This document shows positions 55,459-64,000 of a DNA stretch of 64,000 bases, piece by piece; positions within the stretch are counted from its first letter, which is position 1, and every line of letters starts with the position of its first letter. The stretch spans positions 14,699,578-14,763,577 of the forward strand of contig JAGTTD010000025.1 in assembly GCA_018398585.1 (NCBI GenBank), read 5' to 3'. Both the position numbers and the translations under genes were made by a program. Below the pieces are notes generated by a model. The model was not told where the DNA came from, did no database searches, and worked only from the letters and a program-made list of their open reading frames with translations. Source of the stretch: Simmondsia chinensis (Eukaryota > Streptophyta > Magnoliopsida > Caryophyllales > Simmondsiaceae).

Positions 55459-56952
55459 TGATGTGTTTTTCTACGTCTATCAAAATTTAATATAAAACCT
55501 TATCTATTAAACATACCTAAATTGAAGTGTAGGGCGAGAATGTGTCGAACCACAGGGACTAAGAGTGCGTGAGTTTAGTCTATGACCTAAATTGATTTAA
55601 AGAAAAGTTATACCTTTGTGTTAATTAATCTAGAAAACGACAATTAAACTAAAGTAATCTACTACTAACTGGGAACGTGTATTAAATTGGAGTCTAGGGT
55701 TTTGAATCCATTATTAGCCAATTATTTTTGCATTAACTCTTAAATTGGGAATATTGATTGTCACACGGATAGTGGTTGAGGCTACAAGCTTCAACCTACT
55801 AAGGTAATGATGTTAGTATTGCGTATTGACCCTATCTAGTTAAAGCATAAGGAAAATAGGCTCTACCTAACATATTGTTAATTATTATGTATTGAACCTA
55901 TCTAGCTAAAGCATAGGGAAGATAGGCTTTAATTAACAATTCGGTTAATACTATTGCTTGATTAATTAATCCTAAGGCTACAAGCACAAAAAATTAATTT
56001 ATAAATATCAATATCAACAATTAACGGTTACAAACTCAATAATCATATTAATTGAATAAACAATAAAAATATAATACTTCAAAGTATTTATCTCAACCAA
56101 GCAATTCATGTAAATAATCAAATTAACCCGAATTAAAAGTAAACAAAAGTAAAGGCTAAGACTTCATCTAACCTCAGAGAGCATGTTAGCTCTCCATCAA
56201 GGATGAACTGGTGAAGAAGGAGATGAACAAACTAATGTCGGTCTTCACGCTAATTTCGCTCTCGTTCCAATTTAACAAAAAAATAGAAAAAATAATATAA
56301 AATTCTGGGAGAGAGAGAGAGCTGGGAGAAAGGAGAGAAAATAGGGGTGGTGAACCTAGCGAGAGAGGACCGTCCCCAGAAATCCCAAAATTGAACCTTA
56401 TATCCTCACAAACACCGACCCTGTGTCTTCTCTGCGCTCTACTGGATTTGGGCCGTGGTTGACACTGGTGAGCTAGTGTGCACTGGAGATTTGGGACAAG
56501 GGGCGGTGATGGTGTTGCTGGTGGTCGAATCGGGCCGGGGTGAGTCTGAGCTGGTGCGGGCTGTCTGGGCTGGAGTTGGGTCAGAGGTGATGCTGCAGTG
56601 CTGGACCTTGTGTCGGTGAAGTTGGGCCATGGTTGATGATGTCGGTGTTGGGCCTGGTGCTGGTGCTGGTGTACAAGAGCTGTTGGGCTGGGCTGGTGCG
56701 GGTTGGTGTTGCGTGTTGGGCCCAATACGGGTCAGACTCAAGTTATACGTTCATGTCCCGAATCTCAATTGACTTGATTTAATTATTTACGCGTCAAATT
56801 TTTCTTATTTGCACCAGATTTGACAATTTTCGAAACTTTAATTTCAAACCTATTAAACATAAAAATTGACAAAATGAGTGTAGAACTATAATTAAATAGG
56901 TACAAAATAATTAAAATAACACTTAAAAGATGCGTAAATCTGAGATGCATCA
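55459..56952 (-). repeat. Athila 5' LTR
   Basis: Plus strand TGATGTGTTTTTCTACGTC to GAGATGCATCA, aligned along its length with the left LTR but about 40 bp shorter. Confidence 0.9.
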
Positions 56953-56957
56953 CCCTC

Positions 56958-57316
56958 TTCTGGGTCCGATCGTCCATTCCTTCCTTATTTCCGGTCTCTT
57001 CGCTGCCGAAATTGATGCTCGGTGACTGAGGTTCCGAAGTCTCAACCTCAGCTCCATTTTCCACCAGATCTGGCGGCTCCAGAGCTTCATCTTCCTCGAT
57101 ACTACTACAGTAAGTCTCAAATTGATCCTTTACTTCTGAGTACTCCTCTTCATGCCGAGTTTTAATTTCATCAAATTTTTTCTCCATTTTTTGTCCGAAA
57201 TTCCCCAGTTGTTGTTTGATTTCTTCAATTTTCTTTTCAAAATTTTCAAGCCATTTCAATATATACTCGAGTTGTACTCTTGATAGACCAATTGGACCTC
57301 CATTGATGAATACCAA
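56958..57316 (-). CDS. Coiled-coil ORF of the non-autonomous element
   Basis: The ATG at 57316 follows the PBS by about 30 bp. The frame reads MVFINGGPIGLSRVQLEYIL, then a Lys/Glu-rich coiled coil (WLENFEKKIEEIKQQLGNF, MEKKFDEIKTRHEEEYSEV) and an acidic tail (EEDEALEPPDLVENGAEVE). It reads into the Athila LTR at 56957, so the true C-terminus lies beyond 49379 and is not obvious. It has no domain I know. Its position and composition match the acidic ORF of unit V (37038), suggesting a common gag-like or packaging-related 5' ORF. Confidence 0.5.
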
Positions 57317-57346
57317 AATTTAGCACCCCCAAGTCAGAGGATCGAA

Positions 57347-57361
57347 GCTCTGATACCAATG
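57347..57361 (-). promoter_or_regulatory. PBS of the non-autonomous element
   Basis: The minus strand reads TTGGTATCAGAGCTT right after the LTR end CCTGTAACA; initiator tRNA-Met type. Confidence 0.85.
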
Positions 57362-57685
57362 TTACAGGGCAAAACCCAATCAGACCCTCAAACACGAATC
57401 AACATACCAAGGACTGAGATTATATTGATAAACCCTAAAAAGGGGAGGATTACATAGATTTTAAGAGAGAAGAGGAGAGAAGCAGAAGAAGACAGATAGG
57501 GGGAGAGTTAGAGAGAAATTAGGAGAGAGAGATAGATTGTTTAACATTTTTGGCATCCTTTCATCTTCCTCTAACCTTCTATTTATAGAGTTAGGGGAAG
57601 GTATTATCGTAATTAATTACTTAACCTATATTTATTTATACCTAAATTATCTCTCAATTAACTATTATATTTTTTCACTGTATCA
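57362..57685 (-). repeat. 5' LTR of the non-autonomous element
   Basis: Plus strand TGTTACAGGGCAAAACCCAA to CACTGTATCA. TATA-like CTCTATAAATAGAAGG near 57580. Close match to 48608-48943. Confidence 0.85.
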
Positions 57686-57690
57686 CAAAA

Positions 57691-58421
57691 CTGGCAGATA
57701 TTGTTGTGTGGATGATGGATAACTCCTCCAACCCCATGTTGCAGGGCTCCATTACCACCATATGATAAAATTTTTTTTAAATATTATTCTGAATTACCAA
57801 TGGCATATTGTATTGTCACCATTTTTTATCCACGTTGTAAACTTGTGGGTTTTGAATTATTTGCCCAAATATTTTGTTGCTAAAGTTGACAAAAATTTAC
57901 ATAATTTATTTTCCGTAGATTCTCAAAAATTGTCATCTAATATAAACGTTTCTTATACATCATCTTCGTCCTTTTCTCGAGGAAAATCATACACATACGA
58001 TAAGTTTAACCGATTAAAACTCAAACAAAGTCCCATGTCATATGATGAGCTTTCTTTGTAGATGCGTTCACCTATGATCGAATTCAACCCGACAGAGTCT
58101 AATCCATATTTTGATATTTTTCAATGTTGGAATTCAAATAAAACCCAATATCCCGTCCTTTCCACCATGACACGTGATATACTAACATGTCCGGTGTCTA
58201 CAGTAGAATCAAAGTCTGCTTTTAGTGCAAGTGGTAGATTTCTTGAATTGCAGAGAGCAAAGCTAGTACCGGTCACATTAGAAAAGTCGGTGCTCTTGAA
58301 GGACTAGATGGCAGCAGCGGATAAATACCAAAAACGTTTGAAATTGAAATCATCAAGTGACGAAGACAACGACGCTAGCTCTAGTACAAGTACCGTATCA
58401 ACCGCATCAAGTTTAGATTGA
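57691..58421 (+). pseudogene. hAT transposase, C-terminal part with dimerisation domain
   Basis: Continuation of the gene interrupted at 48607. In shifting frames it reads ELPMAYCIVTIFYPRCKLVG (57790-57850), then a Ser-rich linker. The hAT C-terminal dimerisation domain follows (58062-58307): NPYFDIFQCWNSNKTQYPVL, STMTRDILTCPVSTVESKSA and FSASGRFLELQRAKLVP. A stop at 58305 precedes a Ser/Asp-rich tail ending at 58421. Together with 47340-48607 it forms one broken transposase gene. Confidence 0.85.
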
Positions 58422-58577
58422 TTTATTTATATTGTTATACTTTTATTTTTTATAACATATTTTCTTTTATAAATATATTTATAATTTTATATGGCACTAT
58501 TATATTGTTATTGTATTTTTTAACAAGTTATAATATAGTTTATTTTATAAAATATATTTGTAATTATAATTATATTG

Positions 58578-58603
58578 TATATATATATATATATATATAT
58601 ATA
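58578..58603 (+). repeat. (AT)n microsatellite
   Basis: A run of alternating TA of about 26 bp in the 3' region of the hAT element. Confidence 0.9.
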
Positions 58604-58629
58604 CTATTTAAATAAAAAGCTGTCCAGAA

Positions 58630-58738
58630 AAAAAAATTGGCCGGCTAGGCCTAGGCTCACCCTGCCCAGCCCAGCAGCAGGACTGGGCCCGTGCCAGTCA
58701 ACTCGGGTTAGTGCAGACCCGGCCTATAGCCACCTCTA
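58630..58738 (-). repeat. hAT right subterminal region and terminal repeat
   Basis: The minus strand starts TAGAGGTGGCTATAGGCCGG, as plant hAT termini do, and is followed by GC-rich subterminal text with GGGCC/GGCCC motifs. The adjacent AATGGGAG (58739-58746) could be one copy of the 8-bp TSD. The left terminus is missing, so it cannot be checked here. Confidence 0.6.
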
Positions 58739-61700
58739 AATGGGAGTTTGAAAAGTCAAAACTACTTGAACTATTGGATGCAAATATATTAGCTAACAAC
58801 CCCACATTTAGGGATTTTTCAATTTTTAAATTTAATTAATAATTTTATTTTTACCCTTATAAAAGGGGCTACTGTTAAAATTATAAAAGCTGAAAAATTG
58901 TAAGTGAAGGAATAATCAAACCTTTTATTTGAATAATTATCCTCTTGTACAACTCAGATATTTATACAAAAAAAGGAAGAAAACAACTAAGGGGAAGAGA
59001 AGATTATTGATCTTCCTTTATGAAAAAAGAAGGTTAAATTAAAATCTCCATTTATGGTAGAGAGAGAAGAGAGGGCCGGTAACCAAGGGCCACCAAAGGA
59101 AAAAATTAACTCCTACCATAAAAGAGACCATAAATTTGCTATTCTAATTAAATTACAAATTAAATTACTCTGATACCTATAAAAAATTATACTAGTAAAA
59201 TAAAAGGAATATACTATTCAACAGCTACAGTGTAGGACGAGATGATCATTAGAGAAAAACAGAAACTTGCTTTTCTATATTCACTTCCCTCTAAGAAAAT
59301 GTGAGTAATGGTGATCAAGGTTCAGGATATTTCATTACTGCATTGATAGAGGTCCGAGGGGTTGTTGAATCCTGGGAAAGGAGCGTATTAAAGTTAAAAA
59401 ATTAAACTCATGCAGGAGGGGCATTTCCTTTCTAAGGTGCACCTTTAATGTGCCTCAACCCAATTAAATATATATTTTTCTCTAAACCTTTTCCTATTTA
59501 ATTTATTTATAACATGCCATTGATGTTTGTATTAGTTGTAAATTTTGATTTGATGGAATTTATGTATTATATTTTTCCTTCTAATTTTATGTTTTGTTAT
59601 TGTAGTTTGAATGATGTAATTTTATTAATTTTCAAATATTTTATATAGTGGCTATTTAATGTATTATCATAAAATATTTTCAACAGTCTTAGAAAGAAAA
59701 GTGTCTCATTAAAATATTTGAAGATTTTTAATATCAATCAATATGTTTTTTATCCTATACAAAATTTTCGGATTTTCCCTTATACTAGCTCTTAGCTGTG
59801 ATGTTGAAATTAGATTTTCGCAATAATATGTGGGGTAATATTGAAATGTGATTATCATGTATATCATCTATACATTTGTAATATATTAAATAACTTTATT
59901 TATTTGGTTGCATTGTATGAGGAAAATGTTCTTATATAAATTTTTTTTTATCGATATTGAATTATTAATATATTGTGAATTATTGGTTTATTTTATAAAC
60001 CTAAGTCATACATGGATCTAGGATGTGAAAGCCACATTAGGCATTTTGAATAACTTGCTCAAATCATGAGTTGATGATTTTTTGTATTGCATACTATTGA
60101 ATACTACACATATATGTTAAGAGAAGAAATCATTTATGGAAATAATGATATGTTGAGCAATGAGTATATCTTATATATATGCACGTGTATAAATATTTGC
60201 AAGTATCACTCTAAGACAATTTGATATGTAGATTTTGATAGACCGCCAAATTATGGGGGTGGTTACATATTGATATTATTATAATAGTTAGTCAATTGAA
60301 ATTTTGTGCATTTCTGTACTTATGTGTGTATATGAGCTTGTGCCCCAATAAATATTGCAAGGTAGACGTACTTTAAACTTGGCTTAAACTTGTAGAAGGT
60401 AGAGGTCATGACTTTCGATCTTCCATAAGTAGAGTGAAAGCTCAAGAATGTAAGAGTGACAATCATAACATGAGTAATTTTGGACACATAAAATCTATGG
60501 CCAAGTTGTTTGGTAACTTTGGAAAGTTTCATAAAATAGATGACTTTTTAAAAGTCTATTTAAAATAAAAATAAATTGATATAATTTTTGGGTAATATAG
60601 TTTTTATAATTAGAGTAAATGGTGGCAATATCTTTCTTGAGTTTGAAACATTAGATATAAATTTGAATGTTCAAATGGGTGTATTATTCTAGGTTTAGAT
60701 AATAATAGTAGAAAATAGGAATATAAAAAAATTATCTTTTTTTGATAATTCTATACACCCAAGAGGATCAGAACTTAGTTTCCCTATTATTTAGTATGAA
60801 TACTTTTTTTTTTTTTAATTCTATTTCATTGGTGACTGTACACATGCATAATAGACTTTGTATTATTTTTCTTAAAAATTGTTCTAGATTTTTCAACTCC
60901 AGAATCTTTGAAAGCCAATTGCTTAACTAAATAAATATGCCATATGTATTAATATTTTCTTAAAATTGAGATTTAGTAGGATTTTGTTTTTTCTTTTTTT
61001 TTTTAAAAAAAAAAAAAACATAAGTCGCTATTAAAACGGAAGTTGTCCAACCGAGAGTGTCTCGGTGGCCAGTCCATGTGGTCCTTCATGAACCATTTGT
61101 TACTTCAGGGCCACTGAAAAATAAAATATATTATACTTAATAAATAAATTCAATTATTTATATGTTGTTGCTTGGGTGATATGTCCTCATAACAATATTT
61201 GTGAATCATATTTACTTAGTAATATATATATTAAAACTTGTTGGTTTATTTTATATTACTAGCTCTATACATGAATTCAAGGAAGATGATTTAAATGTTG
61301 TGTTGGCTGTTTTGAAGGGTTTGCTCAATATTTAAGTTGTTGATCTTTGTGTATAATTGCATAAATCATACATGTAAATCTGATATGCTTCTTTACATAA
61401 TATTGAGCCGTGTGTATAAATTTTACAAATTTAGTAGTGATACTCTGAGACTCTCTAATAATCATCTGAGTTTTGAAATGACTACCAAAATAAGGGGGCA
61501 GGCATCTTTTATAAGAAATAATCAATGTATGATTTATGTTGCATATAATTGGCTCATGGGCCTTGTGTTTTATTTAAACTAGTCTAACATTCATGTGAAT
61601 TTTGGTATGACCAGTGAAATGTGGAGGCAGTCTCTTTTATAAAAAAACAAGAAGAGCAATTAAAAGATGATTGGTATAAAAGAACTGTATTCATATATTG

Positions 61701-62519
61701 AGCATTTCGGTTAAATAAAATCTTGGCCATTTTATTTGTAAAATTTTAAAGGCAATTTTACAAAGCAATTGACTATAACTACTTAATAGAAAGTCAAAGA
61801 TGAGTCAATTGCCAAATCTTAGCAAAATCTTTTTGAGTAGTTTTGCTTGGGTAATATTTTGGTATATGATCAATTTCATTGGATGGTTTGTGAAAGGAGA
61901 AAAGGAAAAAAAAAAAAAAAAAAAAAAAAAAAACTACTTTGGTCCATTTTGATTTAGTTCGAGAAAATGATGGCGGGTTTTTATTTATTTTTTTATTGAA
62001 AGGCTTGTGAACAATAAGATATATTTATAGTTTGAAATATATTCAATGAGTTGATAGTGATGATGGTGGAGTTAATGTTATGAACTAAATCAGCTCCTAT
62101 TTATTGATTTGAATCAGTGTAGCCTATTCTGAGTAATAGATATTTGATGTTTCTATATAAATTTTTCGCAAAATCATTACTTTCAGAAATCCATGGATTA
62201 TATTGGAAAGATACATTGAATAGCCGAAAATTAAAAAAGAAAGGTAAAACAGAAGGAAGGGAAAAGCACCTCATAATTTAGTGCCATGTTGGAAATGAGG
62301 TACCCCATATTAAATTAAGACGAAATGCCCTTGAGAAGTAAAATTGGGCATTTCTTTATTTATTTTGCTCGAAGTCATTCTTTACAAGGTTGTTAACTAT
62401 ATGAAATGCCTTAGATTATTTGAATATTAAAAGGTATTATGAATTACTTATGGTAAATTGGTTTTTATTACTTTGTAAAAGGCATAGCACTTTAATCGAT
62501 TTTTGATTCAGGTGAATAA
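58739..62519. other. AT-rich stretch with no recognisable gene
   Basis: About 3.8 kb with only short, motif-free frames. It has a T/A homopolymer stretch at 60993-61018, a 28-A run at 61906-61933, and a local GC-richer phrase near 61030-61120 ('gagtgtctcggtggccagtc'). I see no RNA gene, LTR or TIR. Confidence 0.55.
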
Positions 62520-62649
62520 AGATGATTATATTTACCAATGGGTGTGCTACGCGTGTAATTCCACTAAATGGAAGGATGAAAAGTCGCTCTACTATAAAGA
62601 TAGAAGTACTTCAGTAGCAAGCAATGAGGATGTTAGCTAGCTGATATGA

Positions 62650-62780
62650 AAAAGTTACTGATGTAGATCTGCTTACAAAAAAGGGCAATGTGCCTATAAG
62701 TTGTTAATCATCGAGAGGAGTGGGACTGAAACCCATAAATAAGTCACTACAGTGGAAACCAGTCTTCAAAGGTATAGCAA
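62650..62780 (+). pseudogene. Possible Copia pol 3' end remnant
   Basis: The plus strand reads DVDLLTK (62660-62680), similar to the NVADLLTK near the end of Copia RNase H. It is followed by 'gtgggactgaaacccataaa', which resembles the MGLKP ending that follows in many Copia polyproteins. The stretch is short and broken; this is tentative. Confidence 0.3.
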
Positions 62781-63033
62781 TCCCATGACTGAGGTTCAGA
62801 GGGTAAAAAAGAAACTGATGGGTGATTGAAAGAGCGCTAATATATGATTTATAGAGGGGTAATCCCGGGTCCAACTCCTAAGTTGAAAAAAAACCATCCA
62901 TGAACCATTCTAAATATTTATTATATTTTTCATTATTTAAAATATTTTGTAAATATATAAATATTTCTTAAAATTTTAAAACAATTTTTATTATTCATAA
63001 AATATTTTTTCAATATTTTTAAAATATTTAATA
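62781..63033. other. AT-rich flank of the LINE insertion
   Basis: No gene. It ends in 'tattttattcctcattcttg' (63034-63053), the upstream copy of the TSD of the LINE. Confidence 0.6.
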
Positions 63034-63053
63034 TATTTTATTCCTCATTCTTG

Positions 63054-63729
63054 GGGTGGCAGAGATGAGGATGCTGCGCTGGATGTGTGGCCACACAAGG
63101 AAGGATAGGATTAGGAATGATGTGATACGAGGTAAGCTGGGGGTTAGCCTCGATCGAGGATAAATTGAGGGAGCACCGCCTAAGATGGTTTGGACATGTT
63201 AGCAGAAGACCAACTACAGCCCCAGTCAGGAGGTGTGAACAGCTTCACATGGCGATAAGCAGAAGAGGGAGGGGCAGACCAAAGAAGAGTTGGCTGGAGA
63301 CGATTCGTTAAGACCTAACCCACCTAAACCTAAGAGAGAAGCTGGCCTTAGATAGGGCACGTTGGAGGGCTAGCATAAGGGTAGAGGAGGTGGCAAAGTA
63401 GCGTAGTGCGGGGAGTGGCTCGTAGTTTAAGATCCTTAGGCAGGCATAACCTCAAGGGTAGCACTAATAGGCTAGCTTAGTCTCTGACCATGCTTCTTAT
63501 TCTTATCCTTCTTCTTCTTCTTCTTCTTCTCCTTCTTCCTTTCTCTTTTTCCTCAAAATGCTTTGGTAATTGATTGGTGGTTTATCTGCAGGCACCAAAC
63601 TACTTCAGGTTGGGGTTCACCGTAAATAGTCTCCTTTCCAGCCGAAAGGGGTAAAGCTGCGTACATCACCCCCCCCCCCAGACCCTGCTTCTTGAGGGAG
63701 CCGCGAGGCACTGGGACTGTTGTTGTTGT
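63054..63729 (+). mobile_element. 5'-truncated RTE-type LINE ending in an Au-type SINE tail
   Basis: Bounded by a 20-bp direct repeat (63034-63053 and 63730-63749). It contains the C-terminal part of an RTE-clade ORF (63061-63402), a 3' untranslated part with a CTT/TTC-rich stretch (63501-63545), and then the Au-type tail at 63607-63729: TTCAGGTTGGGGTTCACCG, AAAGCTGCGTACATCACC, CAGACCCTGCTTCTTGAGGG, GCACTGGG and TTG repeats. One pair of TSDs encloses LINE and tail together. Confidence 0.85.
63061..63402 (+). pseudogene. RTE-clade LINE ORF, C-terminal end
   Basis: This is the end of a non-LTR retrotransposon polyprotein after the RT domain. AEMRMLRWMCGHTRKDRIRN and DVIRGKLGV come first, then a frameshift near 63150. 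[37 protein letters not shown] and REKLALDRARWRARIRVEEV follow. This wording is characteristic of plant RTE-type LINEs. A TAA replaces a Gln codon near 63309. The coding frame starts directly at the 5' truncation point, so RT itself is absent. Confidence 0.8.
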
Positions 63730-64000
63730 TGTATTTTATTCCTCATTCTTGCGATATATTCGACTTTTACAAGTATATTTTGTTGTAATCTAGGTACATT
63801 TAGACTTAAAGTTTGAAGACTACTTTGAGAAACCCGACCACATGTGAGAAAGAAGTACCAATCAGGTCAAGATTTAGTCAAAAAGTGTCTTCCCTTGGCT
63901 GCTTGGATTGATTGACCCGGTATTTTGGTAATCGGTGAAGCTTAAAACGAGAAAAAAAGGTTAAAGAAGAGTATTTATGATCCAATAATTTCCAATTCCA

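Larger units (their letters stand above)
49380..56952 (-). mobile_element. Athila-type Ty3/gypsy element (TSD CCCTC)
   Basis: Flanked by CCCTC at 49375-49379 and 56953-56957. Two long LTRs (1535 and 1494 bp), an Asp-tRNA PBS (minus TTTTGGCGCCGTTGC), gag, protease and a rump of RT/RNase H on the minus strand. The LTR ends TGATGCATC...CACATCA and the PBS type are hallmarks of the Athila lineage. The element is deleted for most of RT and all of integrase. Confidence 0.9.
48608..57685 (-). mobile_element. Non-autonomous LTR retrotransposon inserted in the hAT gene (TSD CAAAA)
   Basis: Flanked by CAAAA at 48603-48607 and 57686-57690. LTRs are at 48608-48943 and 57362-57685. The PBS is next to the right LTR, so the element is on the minus strand. 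Only one ORF (56958-57316) and a short conserved 3' region remain after removing the nested Athila. No pol is present. Its LTR style and 3' internal end resemble the tandem array at 28375-43787. Confidence 0.9.

Noticed and set aside
58418..58615. Ile/Tyr-rich membrane protein
   Set aside because: AT-rich 3' region of the hAT element running into an (AT)n microsatellite.

Overview
This window looks like a transposon-packed, probably heterochromatic stretch of an angiosperm (most likely eudicot) nuclear genome. The evidence is the mix of plant element families: Copia, Ty3/gypsy chromovirus, Tat-like and Athila LTR retrotransposons; a Mutator-like element (MULE) with an Ulp1-like second gene; CACTA ends; a hAT element; L1 and RTE LINEs; and SINEs with an Au-type tail. 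I found no intact host gene. Almost every coding region carries stop codons or frameshifts, many explainable as C-to-T changes such as TGG to TGA.

Layout. 1-1321: decayed Copia gag, primer-binding site (PBS) and possible LTR (minus). 2122-2347: a SINE fusing 5S rRNA to an Au-type tail (minus). 3387-5019: Tat/Ogre-like protease and reverse transcriptase (minus). 7161-15931: two Copia units joined head to tail through one shared LTR (minus). 15932-28374: a MULE truncated on its left, with an Ulp1-like pseudogene (plus) facing a mudrA-like pseudogene (minus). The introns of both genes, including a leader intron of about 2.9 kb ending two bases before the mudrA ATG, are filled with a palindromic repeat of about 83 bp. 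The MULE also holds a complete 5S/Au SINE with target-site duplication (TSD), a 285-bp foldback and a duplicated Ulp1 segment.

28375-43787: tandem non-autonomous LTR elements sharing LTRs (LTR I to VI). Four units carry the same antisense membrane-protein reading frame, and four carry a CACTA end. The last unit was hit by a chromovirus (37598-43158, TSD CACTG). That chromovirus contains an inverted pol segment bounded by a perfect 71-bp inverted repeat, and an L1 fragment sits in its 3' LTR.

43788-47284: AT-rich DNA, then a PBS and a 1.5-kb LTR of an Angela/Tork-like element (minus). 47285-58738: a hAT transposase gene split by a non-autonomous LTR element (48608-57685, TSD CAAAA), itself split by an Athila element (49380-56952, TSD CCCTC). 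58739-63033: AT-rich DNA with little recognisable. 63054-63729: a 5'-truncated RTE LINE whose 3' end is the same Au-type tail as the SINEs, bounded by a 20-bp TSD.

The strongest signals are: (i) the 5S/Au SINEs together with a possible partner LINE carrying the same tail; (ii) the palindromic intronic arrays shared by both MULE genes; (iii) the tandem LTR array with a conserved antisense membrane-protein frame; and (iv) the inverted-repeat-bounded inversion in the chromovirus.
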